Positions 1 through 10,253 are shown, counted from the first letter of the stretch. The stretch is DNA of 64,000 nucleotides from G965279335 sp965279285 (GCA_965279285.1 OZ257148.1:1426001-1490000), one strand, 5' to 3'. Numbers and translations: made by a program. The notes: a model not told the origin generated them from the letters alone.

Positions 1-2
1 AT

Positions 3-3000
3 GACAAAGCAGATGCTCCATCTATCAGTAAAGAAAAAATGGCAGCAGCCAAATCTAAAGCGGAGAAAGACGCAAAAGATGCAGCACGAAATGTACGAAT
101 ACAATGTCGGGAGTTCGTCAGTAAAGAGACAATTGTTACTGCTTTAAAGCATCATCGAAGCGAAAATCTAGAATTAAAAGCGTTAAATAAAGACGCTGGT
201 GCTACAATAGATGCGCTGTATAACAGCGCTATTGAGCAATTATCATTATGCCCAGAATTTCAATCATGCCAAGACATATTGGATAGAAATGATAAAAGAC
301 TATTTTCTACAAAATTTGAGGAATATTTAAAAAGCATGGATGTTGCTGTTTTTCATCAAGCATCGCAAAAACGAAAAGATTTTTTAAGTAGTTTTTTTCG
401 AAAACATTTCGGTGCTAAGTTTATCGATGAAAAAATGATTTCTTTATTTACCAAAGAGTTTCAAGGTAATGTAGGTAAAATATTTGCTCAAGCCCAGGCA
501 AATGGCACGTCAGTAAATGGGAAATTTAAATCAGTATTTGAGCATTCGCCTGAAAAAAATGAATCCTCAAAAGAATTTATAAGAAGAATATTAGTTACCG
601 TCTATAATGAAACCATAATAGAAGAGGAAAAACAGCAAATAGAAGTTGCTGCTAAGTTAATGGTAGAAAAGTTCGTCGCTAACTCTCATATCGTTAATAA
701 GTGGATAGAGGAGCTGGTTGAACTTGCCGGTATGCAGCATAAGAGCACTTATCGAATGGTGCTAGAAAGTGTTCTTGATAAAATAAGTAAAGCAAGAATT
801 AGTGATAATAAATTACTAATTGATATTGAAATGTTTGAAGGCTTGGCTAGTGTCCTCGAAAGTGTTTATGACAGAAGTTGGGTCAACGCTAATGATTTGC
901 TGACCATTTTAGATCTAATTGATAAAATTCGTGCTAATAACCAGGTAGATGTATTACCTTTTTTAAAGGTTTACACCCGCTTACTCAACGCAATGGTTGA
1001 TATTAATGTGACCGGAATAAATTATAAAGAGATTTACAAAGTACTAGAAAAGTATTTTTCTGACTTTGTCAATGACAAGGATTTAGATATAAAATTTTAT
1101 TCCCAATATGCGAGACGAGCATTGTTACGAATCCCACATGATACCAGCACAATGAAAATTTTATTTGATCATGGGGTAACGCTTGGAAGTGCGGTGGTTA
1201 GTTTAGCAGGAGCAGTTAAAGGCCTTGATACAAACAAGTTGAGAGATGCTATAAAAAGTTTTGGAGAATTTGCCTCGGCTGTTAGTTATGGTGCGTCTTA
1301 TATAAAAGAAGTAATAAATGGTGCCCAAGATGTTAAAAAAGAAGTTTCGGAAGCAATATCCTCAATAAGAAGCATAAAAGATGCTCAGCATGTTTGGTAT
1401 GAATTGTTACGGTTCTCGGAAATGTTACTAAAAGCCAACTGTTTTTATGCTTGGAAAATATATTTTATTGAGAATATTTTGCCTCTGCAACATGATTTAC
1501 TTTTTTACGGAATTATTTTGCAACTGGATGAAGTAATTCATAAAAATCATGATAATGCACATGCAGGCACTGCAACAGAGGTGATGCGATTTTTACAGGC
1601 CATATTTGAAAATGGTGGGTTTGATGAAGAAAACGCTATCAATAAAACAGCTAAACTGATTCAGGCAAAGAAAAGCACCTCACAAAATGCAGATGTTAAA
1701 AGTATTGCTGATAATATTATTGAGAAATGGTTAAAAGAGCCAAATCAAAGCCTACCTATTAATCAATTGCGGAAAAAAGCATTTCAAACCAATGTTGTCA
1801 ATGCAAAGCATGATGCAGTTAACAAAGAGCCGCAATTGTCTGCTGCGAGCGATAGTCTATTTCTAGAGATTAAAAAGGCTGCTGAGGCGCATCCTATATT
1901 TAAGGGCCAAGTAGGGTCTTTTCTAGTCATGTTGCTGATGGAAAGCTATATTAATGATTATTATATATCAAATCCTTTTAATAAAAAATCTAAAATAAAA
2001 CCGCAACCTGTGCAATTTTCTCATTTGGCAGACAAGAAAAAGCCCAATGAAAGTAAAGATAAAAAATCACACCAAGCCGAATCTTCAGCCACTAAGGACA
2101 TTTCTTCAGGAGAGCTGTTTAAATCATTGTTTGATGCTAAGCACATACAACAAAAAAAATTAAGATGTCTCATTACGGGTAAACCAGGTGTGGGAAAAAC
2201 CAATTTCTCTAGATTATATGGTTACGAATGGGCGCAGGGCAAGATGGGTAAAGGTGATTCAACTTCACATCCTAGCCAGCATTTTTCTTGTGTGCTTTCT
2301 ATTTCATTAAAAAGTTTTGCACAAAATGTGATGTCAAAATCGAATTATACGTTGGCACGCGTTATTTTTAGTGAGTTACTGTTGTTACGCATGGATGCTA
2401 ATACGCGTGAATCTATTATGTCTAATCATGGTGAAAAGACTGTCAGCGACATTTTAAAACAGCAAGAAAAAATACTTATTATTCTTGATGGATTTGATGA
2501 AGTAGCACATCTGTATGCGCAAGAGAAAACTGTATCTGTAGCAATCGATGATATTATAACGGGGTTTCCTTTTGTGATTGTAACTTCGCGAACTTCTGCA
2601 GGTTTGGATAGAAGTAAATTTGATCTTGAATATGAAATGAAAGGATTTACTAAAGAAGCACGAAATAATTTAGTTGAGGAGTATTTTTCGGCTAAAGATA
2701 ACAGCTCAAATAGAAGAACTTTATTAGACCGACTAAATAAAAATCCTTCATTACAGCAAATTTCTCTTATTCCCTATAACTTGATACTGCTGTGTACGGT
2801 TTGGGAAAAGTTAAGTAAGAAAGCGAATTTCAATAGTGCTTATCTTTATGAAGAGTTTTTATTACATTTATTAGTTAGGCAGCTAGAAAAAGAAGGAGCA
2901 ACTGGTGAACTTACTAACTTATTCAGAGCCAGCAAAAAAGGATATTTGTTCGATACTCGCTATAAGCATGAATTGGCATATTTACAGGCTATTGCTTTTA

Positions 3001-6000
3001 ATGCGTTAATTTATGGAAGCACAGTCATTATTCGAGAATTGCTACGTAAAACACAGCTCAGTATATTCAAAAGTAAAGCGTTTGATTATAAAGCGTTTAA
3101 TCGCGCACTCAATCTTGGGCTTACTTCATCTGACTATAAAGATGATGTTAAAAATACCGAGGTAATACAAACCAATAATAATTTTAACCACTGGAGTCTA
3201 GGTGAATATCTCTCAGCACGATATTTTATTAGTATTTTGCCGCAGATTACTAGTAAAAAAGCACGAGAGAGCAATCAAAATCTTAGGAACGCTTACGATA
3301 GTCTTTTTGGTTCATATTCAAATTATGCGAGCTTGTTCTTTTTCTTTGTCGCAGGGGAATTAAGTAATCTCCGTATAAATAGTTTGCCAGGGTCTAAAGA
3401 AGAAGGATTGACCGTGTTGTTTTGGCGTGAGTTGTTAAACCAACATGATACTTTAAAAATGCCTAATTGGCATTTGCTGATCACATGTTTAGAGGAAACC
3501 AGGCTTGATGCGCGTTTTTTAACGCTTTTTCCTAATATAAAAAAATATGTACATGAGATGTTTTTTAAAGTTATAAATAACTATTTGGAATTTTCTATTG
3601 GCGAAAGTTTTCCTTGGCACTCTATATTTATAGCGTGTCCATCAGTAATGTATCATTTTGAGATAATACATAACATATTTGATCTTTATGAGGTATCCCC
3701 TAATCAAGTATATAAGAAATTTATTAGGCAGTTTGATTACAATGTAATTCCAGATCTTGCTATTAAATGGAATTTAGTAAGGAAAATACAAAGCTTTGAA
3801 AAAAGGGAATTAAATTTGCTGTTGATTGAAAGGGGTATAGGCAAAAATGATCGTGATGAATATTTAAAAACATATTCTCCCAAGAAAGAACAGCATAAGG
3901 CTACAAGTAATACCCTTAATTCAATAGATGCTGCTGGCATCTCTACTACCCAAGCTGATCAAAAACAAATTTTTGTCAGTGCATCTTTAGGTTCATCAAA
4001 AACAAACGTCGATCCCACACAAGAAACGTCAGGTTTGATTGATGAAAAATCGATAGCAGAAGTGGTTAGTCGTATTAAAAACTATTCAAAAGATTCAAGT
4101 GTTAATCCAGTCTATCTAAAAGAAACGCTGACTTTGTTTGATAAAACAACTGCTGCCTATTTTCTTTCTGAGCGTGAGACTGAAGCTGATGATTTAATGG
4201 TTGCTGGTGCATTAGTGGAACTTGGTAGTCTTCTTGATAATAAAGCGGTCGATAATAAAATAGTCGATATTTATAAACCATTTTTATCAAAATGGTTAGC
4301 ATCCAGTAAGGGCGATGCTATTCGCTATATGATACTTGTTATTTTAATAGAAAGTAGTAGAAAAGTTGCTAATTTCCAAATGATGTTAGGCGACAAAGAG
4401 CTTGAAAATGCTTTAATATCTGCTTTTTCGTTTCACCGTATTATTAAAGAATATGATGGGCATTTAAAAAATATATATTGGCAACCGGTCTCTCATTATA
4501 TCTGCAGTGACTTTTTAATAAAAAATGAAGAAAACAAAAAAAATCTTGAAGCAATTTTCAATGCAATTTTACAAGAAGTATCCTCCTATATAGATAAAGT
4601 CTTAGAACAACACAATCCAGCTGAATTTGGTGCTGTATTCCTAGTGTTGAGAAATATGCTTGATGTGCCTAATGATCCCGCAGTGGAATGGTTGGCTGGT
4701 CTTATTATTAGTAACCCTAAAATATTAAAATTATTGCAAGATGATTTGACATTTGTTTTTAACAACAGCGCCGATGATAGAATTGAAAAGACACGAGAAA
4801 GAATTTTCGATTTATATAATGAACTTTTTATAAAAATATTAAAGGTTGTGCCAAATGATAAAAATATATTGAGCGCGTTTATTAAAACACAGTTAATGTT
4901 GGTTGATAAGAATAAAAATCTTCTTTCAGATTTTGGTGATCTATTCGAATTATTAACTTTAAATATTAGTGAAGAATTTGTTCAGTCCATTTTAGGTATT
5001 ATATTTCAGAAAATAAACACCATATCAAAATTAGGTCCCAACCAGCAAAGTTCTATATATCGTAATTGCTTGTGGCTAGTCAGACATAATGCACACGACG
5101 TTAGAAAAAAATATCTAGAAGCGACATCTGAGCAAATTGATAAAATGGATGATGCTGGGAAAAAATTTGTTGCGGCCTTTATTTATGGAATACAACCACA
5201 TTACTTATTCGAATTTATATCGAATTCAAAAAATGGCGGCGCTTGGATGAAAAAATTAACTGAGAATTTACCTGAAAATTTTTGGTTTAATTACATTATT
5301 TATCATAATATGCAATTGCATGTATATCAGCATGAGAATGAAAATAAAAAATTAAAAATGTATTGTAACTCGTTGCAAGGCACTTATGTCATTACTCATG
5401 AGCAGCATGAAAATTTTGTTGTTCCCATCCAAAATAAAGTCAAAACCTTTGCTACGATTCTAGCTGGCGATCCATTTGTAGTCAGTACATACGACGAAAA
5501 ATTTTCTGATAGTGTAGTATTAGACTTTATACCAGGCTTGATTAGCAAACCAAAAATAATTGTCGATAGTTTTTTAGATGAACCAGAAACACATTCCAAA
5601 GTGTTGTCAAAAAACACTAAAAAATCGCATAATGTGGGCATGCAATTCCTCCAAGATCCTCGTCAAGCTTCCCAGCGTGGCTGGAATTGCTTTGATCTTG
5701 CTATTGGTTTAGATGTCGCATTAAAGATTGACGAAAAAGATGCTAGCAAACGAGCACAAGCTACTCGTGCTAAATTAGTTGATTTTGCCTTAGATGAAAA
5801 AAATATTCCCGAGTTTCGTCGTTTATTAGCGCCAGAAATTCGTCATGCCGCAGGTCTCACTGCAGTGTATCTCAATCTGCAAAAAGAGAAAGAAACTGCT
5901 GAGAAGGAGCGCAACACTCGGTTGGCAGAGTTATTTGGCGTGGCAGAGGTATTAGAAAAAGCCCGTACTAGCGAGGCAAGTACACAGGCGATGGTATCAG

Positions 6001-6968
6001 AACAAATTGTAAAATTATTAGCAGATGACGATCGCAGCAAACAAGATGCTGACGTTAGTGGTTTAGAACATCATATCTTACCACGCTCTTTACAGACAGA
6101 AGCTCTACTTAAATTAATGAATGACTATCAAAACGCTGATGAAGTGATGCAAAAAGTAATAAGAGATTGTTTGCAAAATCCACAAATGCAAGAGGCAGTA
6201 GCCGCTTGTAAAAAAGCGTTAAGTCAAGCACAAGGTAATCGGGTAATTAATATTGTTGCTGCCGAAGATCTTTATGTATTCTTAAAAGCGCCCGAACAAC
6301 AAAAACTTTATCCGAATGCGTGGGAAATGTATAGCAAGCAGTACGACGAAAAATTTGTTCCACATGAAAAAGCTCTGCAAGCGTATTGTGAAGATGAAAA
6401 AACTTATCGCACCTATATTAGTGAATACTATGGCAAAAATGGTTGGGTTGCTTTTCAGCGCAGCTTTAAAGCAGAAGGTGTCAGTACTTCCATGATTGAT
6501 ATTGCTGCTAGATTGGTTAATGCGCAGATAGTGGTTTGCCAACAAGGTGCAATCCTTCAAAATAACTGGGAAGAGATTTATTGCACCGCCCCTTTTACGG
6601 CGCAAAACAACAAAAAAGTCTATGTGCAATTTATTGGTCGCAGTCACTTTATTGCACTGCAAGAAAATCCAGATTATGCCAAAAACTGGGTAAGCCATCT
6701 CCAGCAATCAGAAATTTTCAATGTCACAATCGATGCTGGAAAAATAGATAAGAATGCACCGACCTCTTTACCTTTGACGTCTGCCAAAGCTCGAGTTGAG
6801 AAAACGAACGAAATAGCTGCGTTGATCATTCACAGCTTTATATTTCATAAACCTAATGCATCTAATACTACAACAACAGAGGACAAAAATAATTCCGCAA
6901 AAAATGAGGAAAAATCACCAAATTTTTCATCAGACCAATCTCGTATGAACTTTGGACATCTCATATGA
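3..6968 (+). CDS. Giant NACHT-type NTPase with candidate C-terminal cysteine protease, 5'-truncated by window edge
   Basis: The frame is open from the window edge, with no stop before the first in-frame ATG at 39, so the true start probably lies upstream. Counting from that Met (2309 residues), a P-loop GKPGVGKT lies at 714-721 and a Walker B strand ILDGFDE around 815-821, followed by helical sequence. This is the layout of a NACHT/STAND NTPase, a family that acts as an ATP-driven signalling or scaffold switch. Near the C-terminus, WNCFD (Cys1884) and GRSHF (His2203) resemble the Cys and His blocks of OTU-like cysteine proteases; this second assignment is inference. No signal peptide or membrane segment was noticed. 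The size, helical middle and absence of an operon suggest a secreted host-directed effector or a defence STAND protein, and I cannot tell which. The NTPase call is firm; the overall function is unknown. Confidence 0.8.
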   Translation, partial: DKADAPSISKEKMAAAKSKAEKDAKDAARNVRIQCREFVSKETIVTALKHHRSENLELKALNKDAGATIDALYNSAIEQLSLCPEFQSCQDILDRNDKRLFSTKFEEYLKSMDVAVFHQASQKRKDFLSSFFRKHFGAKFIDEKMISLFTKEFQGNVGKIFAQAQANGTSVNGKFKSVFEHSPEKNESSKEFIRRILVTVYNETIIEEEKQQIEVAAKLMVEKFVANSHIVNKWIEELVELAGMQHKSTYRMVLESVLDKISKARISDNKLLIDIEMFEGLASVLESVYDRSWVNANDLLTILDLIDKIRANNQVDVLPFLKVYTRLLNAMVDINVTGINYKEIYKVLEKYFSDFVNDKDLDIKFYSQYARRALLRIPHDTSTMKILFDHGVTLGSAVVSLAGAVKGLDTNKLRDAIKSFGEFASAVSYGASYIKEVINGAQDVKKEVSEAISSIRSIKDAQHVWYELLRFSEMLLKANCFYAWKIYFIENILPLQHDLLFYGIILQLDEVIHKNHDNAHAGTATEVMRFLQAIFENGGFDEENAINKTAKLIQAKKSTSQNADVKSIADNIIEKWLKEPNQSLPINQLRKKAFQTNVVNAKHDAVNKEPQLSAASDSLFLEIKKAAEAHPIFKGQVGSFLVMLLMESYINDYYISNPFNKKSKIKPQPVQFSHLADKKKPNESKDKKSHQAESSATKDISSGELFKSLFDAKHIQQKKLRCLITGKPGVGKTNFSRLYGYEWAQGKMGKGDSTSHPSQHFSCVLSISLKSFAQNVMSKSNYTLARVIFSELLLLRMDANTRESIMSNHGEKTVSDILKQQEKILIILDGFDEVAHLYAQEKTVSVAIDDIITGFPFVIVTSRTSAGLDRSKFDLEYEMKGFTKEARNNLVEEYFSAKDNSSNRRTLLDRLNKNPSLQQISLIPYNLILLCTVWEKLSKKANFNSAYLYEEFLLHLLVRQLEKEGATGELTNLFRASKKGYLFDTRYKHELAYLQAIAFNALIYGSTVIIRELLRKTQLSIFKSKAFDYKAFNRALNLGLTSSDYKDDVKNTEVIQTNNNFNHWSLGEYLSARYFISILPQITSKKARESNQNLRNAYDSLFGSYSNYASLFFFFVAGELSNLRINSLPGSKEEGLTVLFWRELLNQHDTLKMPNWHLLITCLEETRLDARFLTLFPNIKKYVHEMFFKVINNYLEFSIGESFPWHSIFIACPSVMYHFEIIHNIFDLYEVSPNQVYKKFIRQFDYNVIPDLAIKWNLVRKIQSFEKRELNLLLIERGIGKNDRDEYLKTYSPKKEQHKATSNTLNSIDAAGISTTQADQKQIFVSASLGSSKTNVDPTQETSGLIDEKSIAEVVSRIKNYSKDSSVNPVYLKETLTLFDKTTAAYFLSERETEADDLMVAGALVELGSLLDNKAVDNKIVDIYKPFLSKWLASSKGDAIRYMILVILIESSRKVANFQMMLGDKELENALISAFSFHRIIKEYDGHLKNIYWQPVSHYICSDFLIKNEENKKNLEAIFNAILQEVSSYIDKVLEQHNPAEFGAVFLVLRNMLDVPNDPAVEWLAGLIISNPKILKLLQDDLTFVFNNSADDRIEKTRERIFDLYNELFIKILKVVPNDKNILSAFIKTQLMLVDKNKNLLSDFGDLFELLTLNISEEFVQSILGIIFQKINTISKLGPNQQSSIYRNCLWLVRHNAHDVRKKYLEATSEQIDKMDDAGKKFVAAFIYGIQPHYLFEFISNSKNGGAWMKKLTENLPENFWFNYIIYHNMQLHVYQHENENKKLKMYCNSLQGTYVITHEQHENFVVPIQNKVKTFATILAGDPFVVSTYDEKFSDSVVLDFIPGLISKPKIIVDSFLDEPETHSKVLSKNTKKSHNVGMQFLQDPRQASQRGWNCFDLAIGLDVALKIDEKDASKRAQATRAKLVDFALDEKNIPEFRRLLAPEIRHAAGLTAVYLNLQKEKETAEKERNTRLAELFGVAEVLEKARTSEASTQAMVSEQIVKLLADDDRSKQDADVSGLEHHILPRSLQTEALLKLMNDYQNADEVMQKVIRDCLQNPQMQEAVAACKKALSQAQGNRVINIVAAEDLYVFLKAPEQQKLYPNAWEMYSKQYDEKFVPHEKALQAYCEDEKTYRTYISEYYGKNGWVAFQRSFKAEGVSTSMIDIAARLVNAQIVVCQQGAILQNNWEEIYCTAPFTAQNNKKVYVQFIGRSHFIALQENPDYAKNWVSHLQQSEIFNVTIDAGKIDKNAPTSLPLTSAKARVEKTNEIAALIIHSFIFHKPNASNTTTTEDKNNSAKNEEKSPNFSSDQSRMNFGHLI

Positions 6969-7137
6969 TTGTATCATCGGTACTGGTAAAGATCGAGTTG
7001 CTGGATTTAATTGGGAATTAAATCAAAGACAAAAAGCAACATGACTTAATTGTAACAAAGTGCAGAGTGATTATTTTAGTAAGCTGTTAACAGCAGAGAA
7101 AATGACGGAATTATTGAGTAGTGATCGTCGTTGGTGA
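6949..7137 (+). pseudogene. Decayed coding remnant after the giant gene
   Basis: In a frame shifted relative to the giant gene there are about 62 codons interrupted by a single in-frame TGA at 7042-7044. They read GTGKDRVAGFNWELNQRQ and then SDYFSKLLTAEKMTELLSS. Both halves have protein-like composition. This could be an ancestral C-terminal extension of the giant gene lost by frameshift, or the tail of a lost neighbour. No family was recognised. Confidence 0.3.
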
Positions 7138-7387
7138 TGGATTAGACAACCTATTAGCCCCCGATTTTGGGCCTTAATTGAGCTATAATAGCACTATATC
7201 CCTTGCTAGATGACAAAAATAGCAGTATTATGCCGCCAATCAGGCTTTTTTGTGCGAATTAAATAACATAAAAAAACCCACACTTCAGTTTAAATTATAT
7301 GTCTTATAACATTTATTATTTTGCTGAAAATTTATTGTATTTGCATTACGTTAACGTTATCGAAAAAAAATTAAGAGGTATCATACA
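7138..7387. other. AT-rich intergenic region upstream of the 198-aa gene
   Basis: No gene or RNA was recognised here. It contains a 10-bp perfect palindrome ACGTTAACGT shortly before the Shine-Dalgarno of the next gene, which could be a regulator site, but nothing else supports that. Confidence 0.3.
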
Positions 7388-7984
7388 ATGAGTGAAAGTC
7401 GTTTTGTTATTCCTGTGGATGTTGCAAATGAATCTGAAATTAACAAAAACTGGGCAAACGATGAAAGTTTTTTATGTGGTGAACTTCCAACTGTAATACA
7501 TCCAAGTGATGTGCTCACTCCACCTCCGGTATCGATACTTTTTATGGATTTTGAAATTCCTAAAGAATCAGACTCAATAGATAGCATTGGTTTTATAGGA
7601 CAACGCATTTTAGATCAGCTTATTTGCGAAAGCCATAAATTAGAGGGACTTGTTGATGCTTTGAGTCCCTCAAAACCTGGCGAAAATCCAACGATAGTGG
7701 ATCCTGTTAATGTACTATTTACAGCAGAGGTGCTTGCTATGGATTTTGATGTTACTGAAAATGAATCTGATGCTACAGCAAAAACACATAACACATTAGA
7801 AGGTCAACTGCGAAACGAAATTGGCGCAGGAAGTGTTCGACTAACAGCTACTTTTAACGATGTTGTAAACAGCTTACGATCAGCAGGATTTTTTTCTCCA
7901 CCCACTTCAAAAAACCAGCCAAGTAGTCCAACAGATAAACATAATGCATTACCAAAAACACCTAGAGCAAGTTCGTCTACGTAA
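7388..7984 (+). CDS. Hypothetical 198-aa protein with an internal duplication
   Basis: The ATG is preceded by an AGAGG ribosome site 7-8 nt upstream. I do not recognise the family. The protein appears to be built from two related units of about 65 residues. Residues 31-43 read GELPTVIHPSDVL and 98-110 read GENPTIVDPVNVL; each is followed by an MDF[ED][IV] strand and an acidic ESD stretch. The C-terminal 35 residues are Pro/Ser/Lys-rich and probably disordered. There is no signal peptide or membrane segment. It stands alone after the giant NTPase gene and before a toxin-antitoxin pair. A secreted effector is possible but unproven. Confidence 0.6.
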   Translation: MSESRFVIPVDVANESEINKNWANDESFLCGELPTVIHPSDVLTPPPVSILFMDFEIPKESDSIDSIGFIGQRILDQLICESHKLEGLVDALSPSKPGENPTIVDPVNVLFTAEVLAMDFDVTENESDATAKTHNTLEGQLRNEIGAGSVRLTATFNDVVNSLRSAGFFSPPTSKNQPSSPTDKHNALPKTPRASSST

Positions 7985-8136
7985 TGGCTACTTCAAAAAA
8001 TCCGGCATAAAAAAAGTCATGTATCTTGAATCTAAAGCTGCTTAATATTTTAGCCATATGCACAAGACAAAACACATTTCATAATAACCCTCCAGCCGCA
8101 ATAGCTAAAAGAAAACCATAAAAATGCGCTGTCACT

Positions 8137-8161
8137 GAGCCGCGACCGTCAGGGAGCGATC
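8137..8161. repeat. 25-bp dispersed repeat, copy 1
   Basis: The 25 bases beginning GAGCCGCGACCGTCAGGGAG recur exactly, in inverted orientation, at 42590-42614. It lies in the 299-bp gap between 7985 and 8283, where I see no gene. Confidence 0.7.
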
Positions 8162-8283
8162 GCAGCTCCAGCAAAGCTGCAACTCGTCCTCTTCGTACCA
8201 ATTGCCCTCACCACAAAAAAATATCAACTTATAGGACATTGCACTACTGGTGCTTTGTGCTATAGTTAACAAAGGAATATACT

Positions 8284-8604
8284 GTGATAGAAGTTAAAGC
8301 AACACCAAGATTCATACGTTTAGCCAAAAAAACTATGACGCCAGAAATTTTTCAAGAACTAATTGACACGTTAGCTTTTGACCCGGAACAAGGAGTAATT
8401 ATCAAAGATACTGGCGGCATCAGAAAGATACGCTGGATAACAGGGAAGGGAGGAGGTAAACGTGGCGGACTCAGGATACTTTACTATTTTGATGGCAAGC
8501 AGCTTATTTTACTAGTAACGCTGTTTAAGAAATCTGACCAAGAAAATATTGATACTAGTGAAAAAGAAGAATTACGCAAACTAATTAAAGAATTATTGGG
8601 ATAA
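8284..8604 (+). CDS. higB: RelE/HigB-type mRNA interferase toxin
   Basis: A 106-aa basic protein with a GTG start and an AAGGA ribosome site just upstream. The pattern FIRLAKK near the N-terminus, a central GIRKIRW strand, then GGLRILYYF and LLVTLFKKSDQENI is typical of the RelE/HigB toxin fold, in which C-terminal basic and aromatic residues cleave ribosome-bound mRNA. It is followed after 5 bp by an XRE-type antitoxin, the reversed toxin-first order of HigBA pairs. The pair is presumably autoregulated by the antitoxin. It appears full-length. The exact subfamily (HigB2/RelE) is inferred from pattern only. Confidence 0.85.
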   Translation: MIEVKATPRFIRLAKKTMTPEIFQELIDTLAFDPEQGVIIKDTGGIRKIRWITGKGGGKRGGLRILYYFDGKQLILLVTLFKKSDQENIDTSEKEELRKLIKELLG

Positions 8605-8609
8605 CTACC

Positions 8610-8882
8610 ATGAGTAAACTAGGTAAAGGTTTAGTTAATGCACTGAAAGAAGCTAAAAAGAAAGGATTAGTGACGCTACAGGCTTCGCCTGATGTTGGCA
8701 AGCTACGCAAAAAACTAAAGCTGTCACAGCGTGAATTTTCCGCTGCTTATCATATTAATATTGAGACTTTACGTAAATGGGAGCAACATCAACGTAATCC
8801 TGACAGTATTAGTCGCGCCTATCTAAAATGCATTCAAAATGCTCCTACATTAATCCAGAAGTTAATAAACAGATCAGATTAA
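8610..8882 (+). CDS. higA: XRE-family antitoxin, HigA-like
   Basis: A 90-aa protein whose central part, about residues 28-75, is a helix-turn-helix: VGKLRKKLKLSQREFSAAYHI followed by a recognition helix ETLRKWEQHQRNP. This is the arrangement of HigA/NadS-type antitoxins, which bind the cognate toxin and repress the operon. It starts 5 bp after the toxin stop, so the two are co-transcribed and probably translationally coupled. It is intact and directly abutted downstream by an IS256-family insertion, which left the antitoxin stop untouched. Confidence 0.85.
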   Translation: MSKLGKGLVNALKEAKKKGLVTLQASPDVGKLRKKLKLSQREFSAAYHINIETLRKWEQHQRNPDSISRAYLKCIQNAPTLIQKLINRSD

Positions 8883-8931
8883 AAAAATATAGCAATATAA
8901 CTTATAATAACCAAGTATGAGGGCTTTGAAT

Positions 8932-10253
8932 GGAGCCTGTAAATAAAATTGTGTAACTGCTTATTCTCAACTAATCTATCGTTAAAGCGATAATAAGGAA
9001 TAAGCAATGGAACAACAATTTAATATAGATCCAAAATTAATTGATGATCTAGCAAAATCTATCAAAACTGAAAAAGATTTAGCTGCGCTAAGTAAGCACC
9101 TATTAAAGCTCACTGTAGAGCGCGCCATGAGTGCTGAGCTAGATGAGCACCTTGGCTACCAAAAGCACTCTGTTGAAGGCAAAAACACCGGAAATAGCCG
9201 TAACGGCCATTCTTCCAAGATTTTAAAAGGTGACTTTGGTGAAGTTGAAATTACGACTCCACGTGATCGAAATTGCACATTTGAGCCTCAGATTATCCGC
9301 AAAGGCCAAACTCGCATCACCGAGTTTGATGATCAAATTTTAGCTCTTTATGCTAGAGGCATGACTACCCGTGATATTGCTGATACATTCAAAGAAATGT
9401 ATGGTGCTGAGGTGTCACACAGCTTGATTTCCAAAGTAACGGAAGCTGTTATTGATGAGATTAATGCGTGGCAAAATCGTCCACTAGAGACTGTCTATCC
9501 AATTCTTTATTTAGACTGCATCGTTATCAAGTGTCACCAAGATAAACGTGTTATCAACAAATCGATTTATTTGGCATTAGCTATAAATTGTGAGGGACAA
9601 AAAGAACTACTTGGTCTGTGGATAGCAGAAACAGAAGGGTCTAAATTTTGGCTGTCAGTATTAACTGAACTAAATAATCGTGGCGTTAGAGATATTTTTA
9701 TTGCTTGCGTTGATGGACTAACAGGATTTCCAGATGCAATTAATGCTGTATTTCCCAACACTAAAATCCAGCTATGCATTGTGCATCTTGTTCGTAATTC
9801 GTTGCGCTATGTTCCATATAAAGACATGAAAGCTGTTGCAACGGATCTTAAAGATGTTTATCGCGCTATATCTATCGAGCAAGCAGAAGAAGCACTTCTT
9901 GCTTTCAGTGAAAAATGGGATGTAAAATACCCAGTAATTAGTCGTTCATGGCATAAAAATTGGAGTAATATTATAACCTTATTCGACTATCCTGATGAAA
10001 TACGTAAAATTATTTATACAACAAATGCAATTGAATCGCTAAATAGTGTTATTAGAAAGTCGATTAATAATCGTAAAATTTTTCCTAATGACCAATCCGC
10101 ATTAAAGGTGGTATATTTAGCGATTCAGAAGGCATCTCAAAAATGGACGATGTCTTTGCATGACTGGAGAGCTGCCATGAATCGATTTGCTATCGAGTTC
10201 GAAGGTAGGCTTTTCTAAAGTGAAGCAGTTACACAAAAAGATTTACAGGCTCC
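8932..10253 (+). mobile_element. IS256-family insertion sequence
   Basis: A complete element bounded by 31-bp imperfect inverted repeats, 8932-8962 and 10223-10253. Both arms begin GGAGCCTGTAAAT and end TGTGTAACTGCTT, and they differ only in the middle. It encloses a single full-length transposase gene. The 8 bp outside each end (CTTTGAAT and GATATAAA) do not match, so no target duplication is visible. It inserted between the higBA pair and an mqsA gene. Confidence 0.92.
9007..10218 (+). CDS. IS256-family transposase
   Basis: A 403-aa transposase of the mutator/IS256 family, which catalyses cut-and-copy movement of the surrounding element. The catalytic DDE residues can be placed at Asp170 (ILYLDC), Asp236 (ACVDGL) and Glu343 (TTNAIESLN). 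The N-terminal block ELDEHLGY followed by NGHSSK and an SLISKVT segment are family hallmarks. The length is normal and no frameshift is present, so the element may still be active. The ATG follows AATAAGGAATAAGCA, giving an AAGGA ribosome site. Confidence 0.95.
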   Translation: MEQQFNIDPKLIDDLAKSIKTEKDLAALSKHLLKLTVERAMSAELDEHLGYQKHSVEGKNTGNSRNGHSSKILKGDFGEVEITTPRDRNCTFEPQIIRKGQTRITEFDDQILALYARGMTTRDIADTFKEMYGAEVSHSLISKVTEAVIDEINAWQNRPLETVYPILYLDCIVIKCHQDKRVINKSIYLALAINCEGQKELLGLWIAETEGSKFWLSVLTELNNRGVRDIFIACVDGLTGFPDAINAVFPNTKIQLCIVHLVRNSLRYVPYKDMKAVATDLKDVYRAISIEQAEEALLAFSEKWDVKYPVISRSWHKNWSNIITLFDYPDEIRKIIYTTNAIESLNSVIRKSINNRKIFPNDQSALKVVYLAIQKASQKWTMSLHDWRAAMNRFAIEFEGRLF

